From: Phoronis australis
Taxonomy: Eukaryota > Phoronida > Phoronidae
Assembly: GCA_002633005.1 (NCBI GenBank)
Contig: NMRA01000354.1
Location: 177,634-241,633 of the forward strand
Length of the DNA stretch: 64,000 nt
Reading direction: 5' to 3'
In this document: piece after piece, positions 18,888-32,800 of the stretch
Layout: the number at the start of each line of letters is the position of its first letter
Numbering within the stretch: the stretch's first letter is position 1
Notes under the pieces: generated by a model
Databases searched by the model: none
Told to the model about the DNA's origin: nothing
What the model saw: only the letters and a program-made list of their open reading frames with translations
Position numbers and translations under genes: made by a program

Positions 18888-21800
18888 AGTATATAGGCAA
18901 TGCACAACTGTAGCTGTTCTGATCAACATGTGTATTCAGCTTTAATGGCCGCCTCATATTCTTGAAAATTTCACTTTCAAATACCCTCGATTCTCTTTTT
19001 AAGCCGCCACAAACCATGTTCTGGTGTTGATATCAACTTTCTTTCTTTCACAAGCGTATTTGCTCATACAAGGCAGCATCATTCCATTTTTTTCCCTTGT
19101 TTGACTTGAAATTGTGGTAGTTGCTATAAATGGCTTGGAATTTTGACGGCCATACTGGCTGGTCAAGTGAGACTAACTATCAACTCAGTGGGCCTGGTCT
19201 GAACCAATAGCAGACGGTTCTTCTTAGCATAGGAATCATTTTGAAACTGAGTATGAAACAAGATGAAACAGATTTTGTAACAGTTAGTGGCCTAAATACA
19301 AGGTTGGATGTTGACCAGGGAATGGGTTTGTTGTCCCATTAATGCCCACCCACTTGATTTTTTACCTCCTCAATTTGAGTTCCTGGGTGTTAACTGGAAC
19401 AACTACTTTATGTTACTTGTACAGTTTTGAAAATTGACCCTGGAAACGTGGTGGGTGTTCTTTATGTGTGGCAATGTACCTGGTTTTTGCACGCCCCGTA
19501 ATTAAGTGCCCATGGCTGCTTTAATTGCTGTGAGAATGTTTAAGTTTAAGACAGAATACTGCAGGCAAGTCAAATTTTAATTTTGTTAATAATTTCATTA
19601 CAAAAATGACTAAGAAATGGGTACATCACCAAACAACATTTTGTAAAATTTGAACATTTGTAGCAAGTAATAGGCCTCTGGAAAGTAGAAAAATGGTAAT
19701 TTTAGCAAATTGATTTTTTACCATACTTATACTAATAGTTCCATGTACCACATCGAGTCCTGTGGATGGAATAGATGACACATGGTGTCTGACTAAATGT
19801 TTGGTGTGACACACGACATGCAACAAATGCTTTGATTTTGCCCTTCTCAACAATTTGTAAAGCAAAATCATCGAAGGTCAACCAAATTTTTTTATCATAA
19901 ATAGAGAAATAGCGTGATACGACAGTTTGAAATTATCACCAGAGAACCTAGTATAAAGTTTAAGATTCCATACAAGTCAAGTGATTAACTGTATTGGTCG
20001 TTTGCTGTGCTCTGTGGAAAACAAAATCTGCGTTGTGATACATGTATTGTTGTGTGCAAAGTATGCTAAGACGAGATTAGTTGTGCGTATGTACGAGTTA
20101 CTTTGAAATGTCAGATTGGTGAATATTTTGCGTTTTCTATGCTAACCCTGCTTTTGGTATGGAGCTTTGAAAGGGGTTCATGAAAATTGTAATAATTTTT
20201 GATTAAATGGGGATGTTTGTTAGCAATTAAAAATTTGAACGTTGTTGTGTTTTCAGTTAATGTCATACAGAAAATAGTCCACCGTTTCGAGACCATTTGG
20301 CCTGCAACAGTTGGGAGCTTGAAATTAGCTTGGTGGCACTTGCATTCAGGTTGTCACGCGTGACCTTTTACCACAAACGCTCCCAAACCTGGTGAACAAC
20401 TTTCCGCAGTCTGAATAACAGAAAGGATGTAAATTTCATTAGCACTGTGCAATGAATATAGATATCCAATAATTGGTTTCCCAACTAAGGCATGGCATGG
20501 ATGTAGAGCTTGGTACAGCAACCTCAAGTGCAAGTAAGCAAAGCACATACCTTTCGCCAAGGCGTGGACATTTTAGTGAACTAGCCCAAGTGGCATATTT
20601 TGCTGACCACTTTTCCTTTTTCCCGGGAAGTGCTTCTGTGTGGCTATCTTACTAGCACTTTAGGCAGCTTGTTGAGCACATCATAGGTCTTTGCACCATG
20701 CCTTACGAAAGCATCATTCTGTCACATGGCAATGACACACGGAACTGCGTTTATAACGAACATTTTGTGTCTTCGTTCATTGATATGCTGTCGCCCCTCA
20801 ATAACAAGCCTTTTATTGTCTCATTTATTTAGTAACAGAAAAAGCACTTTTACAAAAAAGCAAGCCTCCCACAAAGTTGATCACAAAAGGAACTACTCTG
20901 GAACCTGATTAAAGTTGCAAAATACACCTACTCAAAAACCGATTAAATGATCACATTTAGAACATTGCCAGGTAAGAAACTGTAGAATCTAGTACATCCT
21001 AGATGAGTTCATCAAATGTAAAATCGAAAAGAAGGGAAACAGTTGTGACTAGAGCTACTGTCAGGTACTTCACAACGATGCAGACAAGTTGGCTCACACG
21101 GACAAACAAATGCATGAGATGACGCATGAAACTGTTGTTCATGTAAAATTCAGTTCAGTGAAAAACTAAAATCCCATATAACAACATGTTTAACGTAAAT
21201 TACACATTTAGAAATTGTCTATATCCAGAAGACTATTCACTACTTGAATGCTTTAGTGGTGCTGCAAAAAATGATAGCTGTGCATTGTTGTTTAGAACAC
21301 AATACCTGGTTTTACCATCAATCTTAACAGCGTAAACGTGACAGTGTGGCATTACAAACACGCAGTTTGTACACAACACCTCGTCTTCAAGCATAATGGT
21401 GATTTCGTGCAAGCAGAAAAAAGAAGAGCTTTTTAAAATATGCCAACTAATACACAAAGGTATTCACACCTTGTAAACATTTGTCAATAACATTACAATT
21501 GAACACCTAACAAATATGCCATCGTTTCCAATGGCAATGCAAATTGCTACAGTGGGTTTTTTTTTGGTGATAGCAGACAATCTTAATTTGTACTTTCTCA
21601 GCCTGCAATCCTGAGGCACTTTCCATCACTCAAGACACCAGACACTTGCGGCAGAAACTGAATTTTCTCCGTAATTCGGTGTTCCACATTTGCTGACCAA
21701 TCGCCTCAGCAACAGCCATTTTGCTAGTTTCAGTAAGTAGTTTCGAGCTTGCTCACAAAACGTGATTTTGAGTGGTCTCATGAGATCTTGGTCTCACTAT

Positions 21801-23260
21801 GAGGCTGCACCAGAGTCCAACTCAAAAAGCTCACAAGGTCAACCTGCTGTTATTTAATGACTTCCATGAGGGGACTCCCGGCTTCTGATTTGACCTAATT
21901 TCTCTTAACACTGAATCTCATTAACCTGGCTTATGACACGAGATTGAATTAACTGCAGCCATTGAAAGTGGAACACTAACTCTCTAGACTAGTTTCAAGT
22001 TGACTAATTTTGACTTAATAACCGTAAAAAAGAACCTCTGAAATTCACAAACTCAATAACACCTACAACTCCTGATATGTACAACACTCTTCATGAAAAT
22101 TCGTACAAAATGAACCAGTTGTGAATAAAATCAAATTTCCATTCTTTCTAATATACATATATGCATATCAAAATCAGGAATGTTTGTCTTGAGGTGACAT
22201 TCAACTGCATTACAATGGGTTTCATCTACAATAATCCTTTTCTCATCACAAGTTCTGACCCAGCTGTGCAGTATACAAGCTGTTTTGGTTACAGCAAACT
22301 TCGATCAAAACGAATGTTTTTGCGAGTCCTGGCAAAGTTCATTGCAGTGCGGATCCATTGTATACAATCAATTGTTTGGTACGTTGATGAGAGACCACTG
22401 ACTCGAAAACAGTTAATTCTTGACAAAAACCACTGATTCATCACAAGATGGTAACAATGAATTACCCGAACTCCAACAACACAATTGTAATTTTTCACAA
22501 AGCTTCGCCTATAAACTGAATCAAGCATTTACACAACGGAATGTTTTATGTCTAATGTTTCAAGAGTCAGACGCCAACAAATGAGATGTTCTGGTATTAT
22601 GGCACAAGCAGTGAGACTATGCCCCCTTCTGAGATATTTATATAAGTACCTACCAACACCATTAACTATGATTTGACAACATCATCATATTTTAATACCT
22701 CGCTTTAAGTGACCAGTGACCAGTCCTTCGCAAAATCATGAATTTTCGTAAAAAAAAAAATGGAATCAGAATGTAACTGATTTTCATTTCGAGTTTACTA
22801 GTGCTACAGACCAGAGCCACAATACAAGTCAACAACTAGACATAGTTACTTAGAGGACGGTGCCGTTGCTTCTCAAAGAAAATGGCGTTCGTAATCACTT
22901 AAAATATTGCAATATATAGTAGACTACACATATGACTGAGTAGGCTGAAAATGGGAAGAAACTATCATCCGACAAACATTCCAGATTACTTACAAATGGA
23001 GGAAAAATGCTATGAATTCAACACACTGGAAAATATTCAAAAACATAAACAGATGGACCATTTATGTCAACAAAGTATTCCACACCACAAAACACAACAC
23101 AAGAAAACCATATCACATGCTGCCAATTAACTCATTGTTCTGCAAGACCCTAATTTGCATTCCATTTCGACATTATCCTCCAAGCTTATTGATAAGCAAT
23201 CAGCAGTTTCTTGAACTTCACCATGTTGTCAAGTTCCCAAAAATGCAAGGGACCCATTGC
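18888..23260. other. Convergent intergenic interval, possibly CERS1 3'UTR
   Basis: No reading frame or clear repeat is supported between the ends of the two convergent genes. Minus-strand AATAAA (TTTATT on this strand) occurs near 20806-20832, so part may be transcribed as a long CERS1 3'UTR. Confidence 0.4.
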
Positions 23261-23693
23261 CCGGTTGCATGAAACAGTCCCAAATAGGGACTCAACTAAG
23301 TTCCCTAAATCGTTTGCGTATTTGATTCATTATGTACTCACAGGCGTAGTATTTGTTCTATCATTTTTATCTTTATTATGAGCTCTTCTTTGCCCAACTG
23401 CATTTTCTAATAATATAACTGAAAACTGAGCTCATAATTCAGTTTAAATAATTACAGGGACTTAGTCCTTAACTGAGGAGCGTTGCATGAAAAATCCCTA
23501 CTTATTTTCAATAATATTGAGAATTCATCGTAGAGTTTACTTTCGATTTTGTAACAAAGTCAAAAATTGACTCAGTAATGAGACTCAAACAGCATAAGAA
23601 AGGACAGTCGGTGTTTTCACAAGCCCACAAATACGCTGAAGATTTAAGAACTTATAGTCGAGTCCCTATTTTGGGTCTGTTTCATGCAACCGG
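23261..23693. mobile_element. MITE with CCGGTTGCATGAAACAG termini, in probable CERS1 3'UTR
   Basis: The left end CCGGTTGCATGAAACAG is followed by AGGGACTC. The right end is AGTCCCTATTTTGGG then CTGTTTCATGCAACCGG. The inverted terminal repeat is 17 bp, with weaker internal symmetry. I could not identify a target duplication. It lies 64 bases downstream of the CERS1 stop codon and contains the nearest minus-strand AATAAA (23372-23377). Confidence 0.75.
23372..23377 (-). terminator. Candidate CERS1 polyadenylation signal
   Basis: TTTATT on this strand is AATAAA on the coding strand, 380 bases after the stop and inside the MITE. It is the closest signal, but its use is unproven. Confidence 0.3.
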
Positions 23694-23757
23694 CCACATA
23701 TATCCATGCTCCTGAATAGTGTCTCATGAGGTGACGCAGAAACATGCCTGAGGGTAC

Positions 23758-23812
23758 TTAGTCTCTCTTCTTGTCTTTGTTTCTCGTTGATCGTCTTGGG
23801 GTAAAGTTAGCT
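23758..23812 (-). CDS. CERS1: CERS1 exon 7 (C terminus)
   Basis: The acceptor is CATTGCAG. It encodes ANFTPRRSTRNKDKKRD then TAA (23760-23758). It is basic, with a terminal di-lysine motif. Confidence 0.88.
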
Positions 23813-26800
23813 CTGCAATGAAAGGACAGACTGAATGAGAAAAAACATTGGTAAACGTACCTTTAAATCCAAGCAACATGGAAGTTTGATGCAACTAATC
23901 AGAAGTAACTTTAAAGCTGCATTTCGCCCCATTTAGGTGGCTAAAAAATGAGAATCGAATTGGCATTTTACCCTAAAAAACTGTCACATAATATACGATA
24001 CAGTGATAAGATTCTACTTTCATAATCAAGAAGAGCATTGATATTATCAGCGACTCAACAAAATGCCTCAAATTTAATTGGGGTTAGTCAACCATAAAAT
24101 TGCGAATATAACAAGAGTGAATGTAAGCATTGTGTGCGACATGAATTGCCAACTAACCTGGCAACAATTCAAGATCGTAGGAAAAAGGTAATGTTTTTAA
24201 CTCCCAAAGCGCTTGGCTTAAAAATTCAACACTGACAACTAACCAGGGACAGAATGCAGCTTTAAGTGTAGGATGACCACCATTTTAAGCATTCCAAAAA
24301 TTCTGCACAAAGCTAACATTGCAGCGCTTAGAATATTTCAGAAAGGAGTAAAATCAACAGCCACAGCTCCTGTTCAGTTTTTAAAATCGTTGAATATCCC
24401 ACAAATCACGATATATAACCAGGTAACGAGAACTCAAAATCCTCCAACTCCGTGGCATCCAGGGGTGTTTTGTCGTCTCCGATATCACCTGTGGTAGTTT
24501 TGGATTCTTTCTGGCTATGCACCAGAGCGGGTTCAATACAGCAACGTGCTGATGTTTTGCTCACAGCTGTACTTACGCAAAATGCAGGGGCGGATCCAGG
24601 ATATTTTAAAGGGGGGGAGGGGCGGATCAAGGACTTTTTTAAAAAGGGGGGTCCAAATCAACAATTTGAAAATTCTAGATATAAGATCACTAAGATCAAG
24701 GGAAAAACGGTGTCCGCACCCCCGTGACCCCCCTAGATCCGCTTATGGAATGACTGCCAACAAGTGATCGGATACGGACACTCTAATGATGAAATACAAG
24801 AGCAAACGATACCTAAGCACCCACAATGTTCATGATTTCTGTTGCACAACTGAGGATTTTTTCACCGTGGGTCATGTGAACAGCATTACTGAACGCCAGT
24901 CTGGAATGTCATAACGCATTAAACTGAACAAAAAGCAAATCGTGACTTCTCACTTGACTGCGCAAAAAGTGTCCAAGTCGTTTCTATTATCAATTGTCTT
25001 ACCCAAGTAGATCATGACATAGTACAATCCAGAATTCCCAAATACCCTTTTACCAAAATATTGTGATGATCAGGATGTCAACAACTTGCAGGCACGTATA
25101 TCTCATTCACCAATTTTCCCAGTTGCAGCAATTTTTCCACACAAAAATGGTCAAGCATTCACAGAAGGTAATTCCATTTCAAAACTCTAGCAGTACCTAT
25201 CCCTATCCTCCTTATTTGCAACTGTTCCCCCAGGCCACCAAAGTACGTACCCGTTGCTGTCTGGGAGAACGCCATCCATATTTGTCTTGCCTGACTTGAT
25301 CTTATCGTCCACGTCTAACTCGCGTACGTCTTCAATGTCCTTCATACGACCCGTCAATACATTGAACAGAAACACAACGATGTACTGAAAATTCAAAAAA
25401 GCCACTTTCATTACTTAAAATATAATGGAGACAGAAGTCCTGGTTGTGGGTCTAATCTTTGTATTCCGAACAGTCTCGATTTGGTGACCTGCTGCTCACC
25501 AGTGAGACTTCAGATTGTGTTTGGAGACATGGGAAAATCTCGAGTCACCACGGAAGTTGACACAGCAAGTAGCACAGTTTGACAATCATTCACTTGAAAT
25601 TTGCTTCAAAATTCATGGCAAACTTTAATTAATTCAATTTTTGCCACCACAGTTAGCACACATCAAACGCGCTCAAATTACAACAGGAAGTAAACTGACA
25701 GAGGACGGAATTATTCATCAAAAATCAGCCAAGATCAGACCATGAAACACATGCTCCCAGTTATTCCAATAGTCTGGGTTCTCTGTAGGTAAGAGGAGTT
25801 CAGTTAGATTGAGTTTGGGTGAACAAACCAAACTACTCGAGTTTGTGTTAAAGCAAAAATGTTCGATTCCGTGTACAAAGATTAGATCCTGAGCACTGCT
25901 GTCTGTACTAGGGACTTCCAAAAGTGCCCTGTGGGCTTAATCTTTTCCTGATTCTCAATGGAAGTGATTTCTGGGCTCAAAAGGAACAGTCACGCTCACT
26001 GCATAAATACCACACAACGTCAAACCAACTTAATGAGACCACTCTCAGTTAATAACAATTGGCCAGTTCTTTTCCAGTGAAGAAATCACTTCTAATCAGA
26101 CTTTAGTGAATATAAAATGGTTTAAAATGCATGGTCTCGTTGTGAATATGCAAAAGAAGTACTACTTTACAAACAACCCCGAGCCCTCCAGTGTGCCGGA
26201 AACCATCCGAGAACCAATTACCATTACTGTCGTGTAAATGAATAATATTTCATCCTTACTCAAATGAAAGAAGTCATACTTTTTGTTACTTGTTTATTTC
26301 ACTATCAAATAACGCTTGCGTAATGTTTGGAATTACTAGAGTTGTATTTAAGTGCACCACTCGTGATGTTTTCTTTAAAACCCAACTTATTTACAAAGTG
26401 TTCTTTCCTGATTACACTTATACACAGTTCTCCAGGAAGTCACTAGGTGGTGCTTGCTACAAATTTAAATGAGCACGGTTTTAATGAGACATAGCATCTC
26501 TAAGATGGATTTTGAAGATTGTGGTAAGCGAAAATCCAAACCATAAGTTAATGTTTTGAAAAAAGGTAGATTAACTGGGAAATTATCGAAACTGAAATGT
26601 GTGCGAGTACTTACGGTGAACCAGTAGATGTTAAGAATTTGCAGAATGATAAGCATGCCATTGAAGGCCATGAAGGTAGGAGTGTTGTTCCCCATTGGTG
26701 CAAACACCATGGGGCCATAGGCACACGAGTACAGAACCTTGAGAGGGTACCAATAGAGCCGGAACACGTACCTGCTCGAGAGAAAAAGAGTTGATAAGGC

Positions 26801-29800
26801 TTAGACAATCATAGCTATAGATACAGTGCAGTGGTGGTTCTATTGAAGTTTAAAAACAGCTAAAGGAATGATTTTTCTCGCCAAAAACGTTCCCACGCTA
26901 CGGTATCGTCTTAACTGAAATGAGTAGATCTTGCTTGCCTACAATGGCAGATTCACCAAATGTACTATTCAACATTAGGTTCAACACAATATCACTCAAA
27001 CAGTAAATGTATTATGAATTACATGTATTTAATTTCCAGGAAATACAGAAAATGCACGAATTTATACAAATTTGTGATCAATACATAATTCCCGACAATT
27101 TTGTATATAAATTTGGAATTTTTGCCCAACAGTGAGAGAACACAGTTTCAAGAAAAAAACACCAGTCAGAAAACGAAAGTCACTAAATGGGTGATTCCAC
27201 TGGTACAGGTTCATGATTTTAGAAACAATGGAGTGAGCTTAACTGTTTAGGGTGTCTTTCAGTGATTCAATTACCACTGGTATAATCAGTACTTACGTCT
27301 AAAATGCTTAGAAAATTTCTGTACCCGAGGCCCATCTCCATTTCATTCCCCAACTGAAGCAGGTTGACATTTCAAAATGATCCACATGATGAATGACAAA
27401 ATGATTTCCACCCCTAGACATATCTGCCAGCACGTCAGAAAGTTATCCGCTTTTCATGTTTTTTTTTAAACTGAGATCTCTCACAATAGGACAAAAATCG
27501 TTAGACGCATATCAAAATGCCATGATTCCTACTGAACTCGTCCACTTTCTAGGTTTTCAGGAAATAAAAAGCAAAGAAGCAAACACTAATTGTTTTATGT
27601 AGTTTAGAACTAACTGAGAATAGCGAATGTATCCAGCCTCTGTTTAGAACTTTTTCAAGCTATCCAATTGTATAAAAATTAGCATGACCAATGCATTTAA
27701 TGTAGGATTGTCATTAGTTGTTTTGAAAGGCAAATTGTTATTAACAATGTTGCCCAGGTACAATCATCAATTCAGTTACTAGACAATAATGTTATATATG
27801 ACTATGACTTGAGCTGGTAACACAAATACAATCCTATCATGGCAAGGAATATTAAGAGACCAATTTTATGAGAGTAAAAGGCCTTAATTTGACTTCCATT
27901 TTAGCCAGCTAAATAGGGCAACGTGCAGCTCAAGATGTTTTTGAAAAACACTTTCCACCAAACTCACCAAGCCAGTGCGAAGCAAGCGAAGCCTACTGTC
28001 GACAGGTGGTCATGGAATGGGTAGTACTTGCCGTTTCTGTTCTTTAAATAGACGTTACACTTTGTAAACTCCAGCAAGATGTCTGTGATGTCATGGACGA
28101 ATAAAACAAGGACACCAACCTTATGATACCTAGAACAAATACATGTGAGCATTTCATTCAGCGCTTAGGGGACTGTATAAAACAGAAGCCTCAGTCTAGT
28201 CACCACAAGGGCCCCTCAAAAGTTCTATCGAATGGGGAAGGAAGGAGAGTAGATCGAAGTTTGTGTCAATCAGTGCACAAACTCCTGGTCTCATTAGCTC
28301 ACTTTGAAGCTGGATTTAAGGTACTATAGCGAGGTACTACAGTGAGGTACTACAGCGAGGTACTACAGCGAGGTACTACAGTGAGGTACTACAGTGAGGT
28401 ACTACAGCGAGGTACTACAGCACATCTAACGTAACAAAACTACTTAGGGCACTTACTCCAAGGCCCTCGTTCATCCGAGGGAAAAGGTACCTGTGCCTTC
28501 TGACGGGAATTTTTGGGGTGAGGGGAAATACTACCTCCCGATCATCATCAATAGCACCCAAACCTGTCGCAAACCCTCATAGGCTCTACCGCAAGAAGCT
28601 AAAACTAACATCTTGTACTCTTTCAAATTGTCACCCATGTGAGTGAGTTACAAGTGTTTCGAATCTCAAAAGGAATTTTGCAATCACTTAAGGGGAATTT
28701 TTGGGCCTCGTGAGGGGAATTTTGCGTGGTTTTTCAATATTTTTCAAAGGAGAATGGGGTCGATATTCAGCCCCAAAATCAAGGGATTGAGGTCCCCTTA
28801 CCCTTAAAAATGGTGTCATCTTGTTCCTTACTCAGGTTGAAAGTGATTTCAAGGTTTGCAAAGACCGGATAATTCATTACTGTGTGAGACCAAGCTCAAG
28901 AAGTCGGCATGACCAGGTAGGTCATTTTATGTACAGAGTAGGATTTCAAGCATTAGCATACACAGTCAGTTCTTCCCAAGTTCAAAAATCACATCTAACT
29001 CAATACCGAACAAGTTGAGATTAGTTTTACAACCACAAAACAGAATAGAGCTCCAAATCAAAAGTTACACTTGTTGACCCGAAGGGCACAGGGCCTCAAA
29101 TCTATTGGCCAATTTGGAAGACCTGTAGATAACATAAGTATTTTTTGCTGTTTTTCGAATCCGATTCATTCAGGCGGGCAAAGCACTTTAATATGATTTT
29201 GTTTGCTACTAAGATTCAGTACGTTACGCAATCATTAGCGATTCAAATTAACTAAACATACATCCACAGTTAAAATCTGCACTTTTAAAGTAAGCTGGAC
29301 CCCATAACGCTAACAATGTGTTCTGATCACTGAAATCAGTTTGATCAGCTCAGCTGCTCTGAATTGTCATTGAGTTAGAATTTGAATACGTATTGTTCAA
29401 GACAAAACGTGCACGATAGCGACGATGCACCTGTTGGCTCGAGTTAAGCAATCACAGTGCATCGATGGAATTTTATACGAATCAATGAATGCAGGGCACA
29501 CTCCTAAAATCATCCCTGCCATAAGCAGACGACAAATGAAGAGCCTGCCATAAGCAGACGACAAATGAAGAGCGTGCAGACGACAAAGGAATAGCATGCA
29601 GACGACAGATGAAGAGCTGACATAAGTAGACGACAAATGAAGAGCGTGCCAAGTCTTACCTCATGATGTAAGAAAACCCAATGAGTGACATGGTGAGAAA
29701 ATGATGGAAGATCATGATTGGAGAGTCCTTGCGCCACTCGTCCATGAACAATGTGCCGTAGACAGAGTGGAGGTAGAAACTGAGCTGCGCCATGTAGAGT

Positions 29801-32800
29801 ATGTATATCGCGCGGCACATACTCATACCAGGATGCCAGTCTGGAAAGAAGAAGAGACATGGGAATATTTACACTGAACCTAATACCACTACACACACTA
29901 TTACAGTTATTCAGTCGAATTATAAGTGGTTCAACCGGCAGTGCCTTAATAAAAGTTAACGTCACCGGGAACACAAATGTACCCTTCTACGGAACATGAT
30001 GGAGTGGCTGTCCAGGTTCTTCCCACCTTTTCCGTGTAGCTGTACCGGTGCCACCTGTTGGTGAGTAATCGCAATGCTCTCCAGCAGGTTTTGGAAATGA
30101 ACCTAGTTCCACCAGACTGGTTCAAGGAGGGATTCCCAACAGAAAGCCTCCTTAGCACTAAGCTTGAACCCTTTATTCTCCGTCATTAAGGTATGTGCAC
30201 TTGAATCATTCATAATTTGGCAATATACATAGGATTCCATGAATAATTATTTATATCAGCTTATGATAGGTATTGCTGAAAAATACCCATTCCTCAAAGA
30301 ACAACGAGTAACAACTATTCGCCAACAGTCTACGATTGACATCAGCTTCAGTTCTTGAGAGCACTATACATACCTTCCCAAATGCCTAACGGATGAGTAA
30401 ATATGTCGCTATGATGTCCGCTGCCAAACAGAATGAATGTGCTAAGGCCCCACAGAATACAGTAGACGATCACTTTCCATAGACTCTCGGGAAGTTTCTT
30501 TGTATCGTTTGGTTTCATCTTCATAGACTTGGCAAAGGGCTACAAAAAGCACACAAGTGTGGATAAGACAGATATGCATGTAAAGATCAAGGTTTGGGTC
30601 CATTTACCTTCATTTTTGCCATGAAACACCTTTCAAATGGACAGATTATAACACGACAGCAAATGCTTTTTGAGTTCGAGTGATTTGACGTTTCGTGAAT
30701 TTCATGTTTAATGGGACTATGGCTTGAGAGCTAGTCCATAATTCTAAACATCGATGAAATGAATGTGTCTGGTGTTTCTATTGACCATGCTAGTTCTGGT
30801 TAATGCCAAGGAAATTTAAATTTCAAAACTCAAAAACCAAGGGTTGAGCATTAAAGTTGCATAAAACCGTATCGACAAGTCCGAGTACATATAGCCTAAA
30901 ATGTAATCGAGGAAAAGTGTACATTTTCTGGAAGTAGAAATCCCGGGAATTTTAACTTTTAATTTAAAACCCACCTGCCATTAACTTGTCTTTTTAATAA
31001 AATTTATCAAGGTACGTTCAAACAAGACAACAGTATCAATAACATTTGGTGTGATATCAATATTTTAGATAGTCCTCATGCAAAAGTGGAATGTTTTAGT
31101 TCAACAATTCCCAACAGTATTTTGGAGAACAGTGTATCGAGCACACACTAGGCCAACATGAAAGTTTTATAAGAACATGGTCAGCCATACCTGAGAAACG
31201 ACTGATAGTCACATGGTAGCCAAATGTTGACATTATTCAGTGGTTCTTCATTAAGCCGAGGCTAGGCGTTACAAACAAAAATTTTGAAAAATTGGGGGTG
31301 GGCATTAACTTAATTTGCAACAAAGTGAAATATCTAGGACCAACTTAACACAAACATTAGCGTAACTTAAGCTGATGGGCAGTGCTAGTTGGATTAGGGT
31401 CGAATACTATAATTTGTACACTCACTTGTGCGCGTAACACAAGTCAGAGCTAAATGTCCACATGTTCTTGATGTAGTGATAGCCAAATTTACACTAATAA
31501 TTGTTCATCTACAGTGTTATAAGAATTGTACACAAGTCGGATTGATGTCTCTAAATGGCACACTGTGAAAACGGTGTTCAGCATGAATCGAGAAAAAAAG
31601 AAAACATGTTTTAATTTGTGCTCATTGGAAAAAAATATACACGAACAAAAGATAATGTGACCAGAACTTGGCAAAAATTGTTTATGCCAATGTCATTCAC
31701 TGGAGTCATGTAAATACCATGCAAAATTCACCTTAGTCAGAATGACTGACATAGTTGGCAAATAAATTGTGATCAAGTAAAACACACTACTGATCTACAA
31801 AAAGCCTTCAGCCAGGTCCGTGTATTTTGCCAGTTATCTACAAAACTATTTATTTTTAAAGCAATAAGAGCAGAAGAAATCCTGCAGAATTTAGTGTTTT
31901 ACTTTTTACCAATCTGCCATTAATTGGGTCTAGTGGCCGTGTTCATAGAAAACTAGCAAAAGAGAAAGTACAATGATAGCATAGCGGTTGTATCAGTGAC
32001 ATGACCAAATTTTATTTGATATACAGGTTCGAGATGAGACCTCAAAAATGCTGCTAGTTTTCTAATATATTTTGTTTTCGTTTCATGCAACTTTTGATAT
32101 TTTGCGTGAAAATCACGAGTCTTATTTTTGATAGACCTTCATGTAAAAGTGAAGCATTTTAAAACAAATCCTGAGAACATTTTGGAGAAAATGCATAAAG
32201 CATAACGTCTACAAGTTTCATGTCAATCCAATCAGTTATTTCTGAGACATGTTGTTCCAAAGTTAGCCTAATTTGGACATTTTTCTAGGGTCATACACAG
32301 CCTTTAATGCAGTGGAGTCTCTCATAACACCCAGGTCTAAATGTGAAATGTGTGAATGATCTCCTATAGTTGTCACACAAGACTAAAGACATAGAGTGCC
32401 CAAGGCAAGTCTCTTCAATAGCAGCAATGGAACCCATAACAGGTTCATGTTTTCATTTTGACTTAGCTGCTGCAAGCTGAAGTGTGTATTGACACTAAAT
32501 TAGTTCACCAGTCATACAGTTCAGCAAGCCATTCTGCATGGCTTCACCCAGGAAATGATTATCCCAGCAAAGCTCACACACATACACAAACACACAAACC
32601 AGTGGCACTGGGGGATCAATATGTGACCTCCATCTGTAGGTAAGGTTAAAGACAGCATCTTGAAGAGCAAATATTTATTTCTGCTAAGACATGTAACAAA
32701 CTGATTAGGCACAAGGTGACCAGCGTTGGGGTCCTGATCACATCAAACTCAGTCCATGGAAACGGACCGAGGACAGGTGGAAAAATGTGTCTTGAATGTG

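Noticed and set aside
28315-28425. CRISPR-like array
   Set aside because: The 13-bp units are contiguous with no spacers, and the host is an animal; it is a simple tandem repeat.
29397-29974. Minus-strand frames with repeated SSFVVC/LHLSSA
   Set aside because: They translate the minisatellite and continue into CERS1 exon 3 out of frame.
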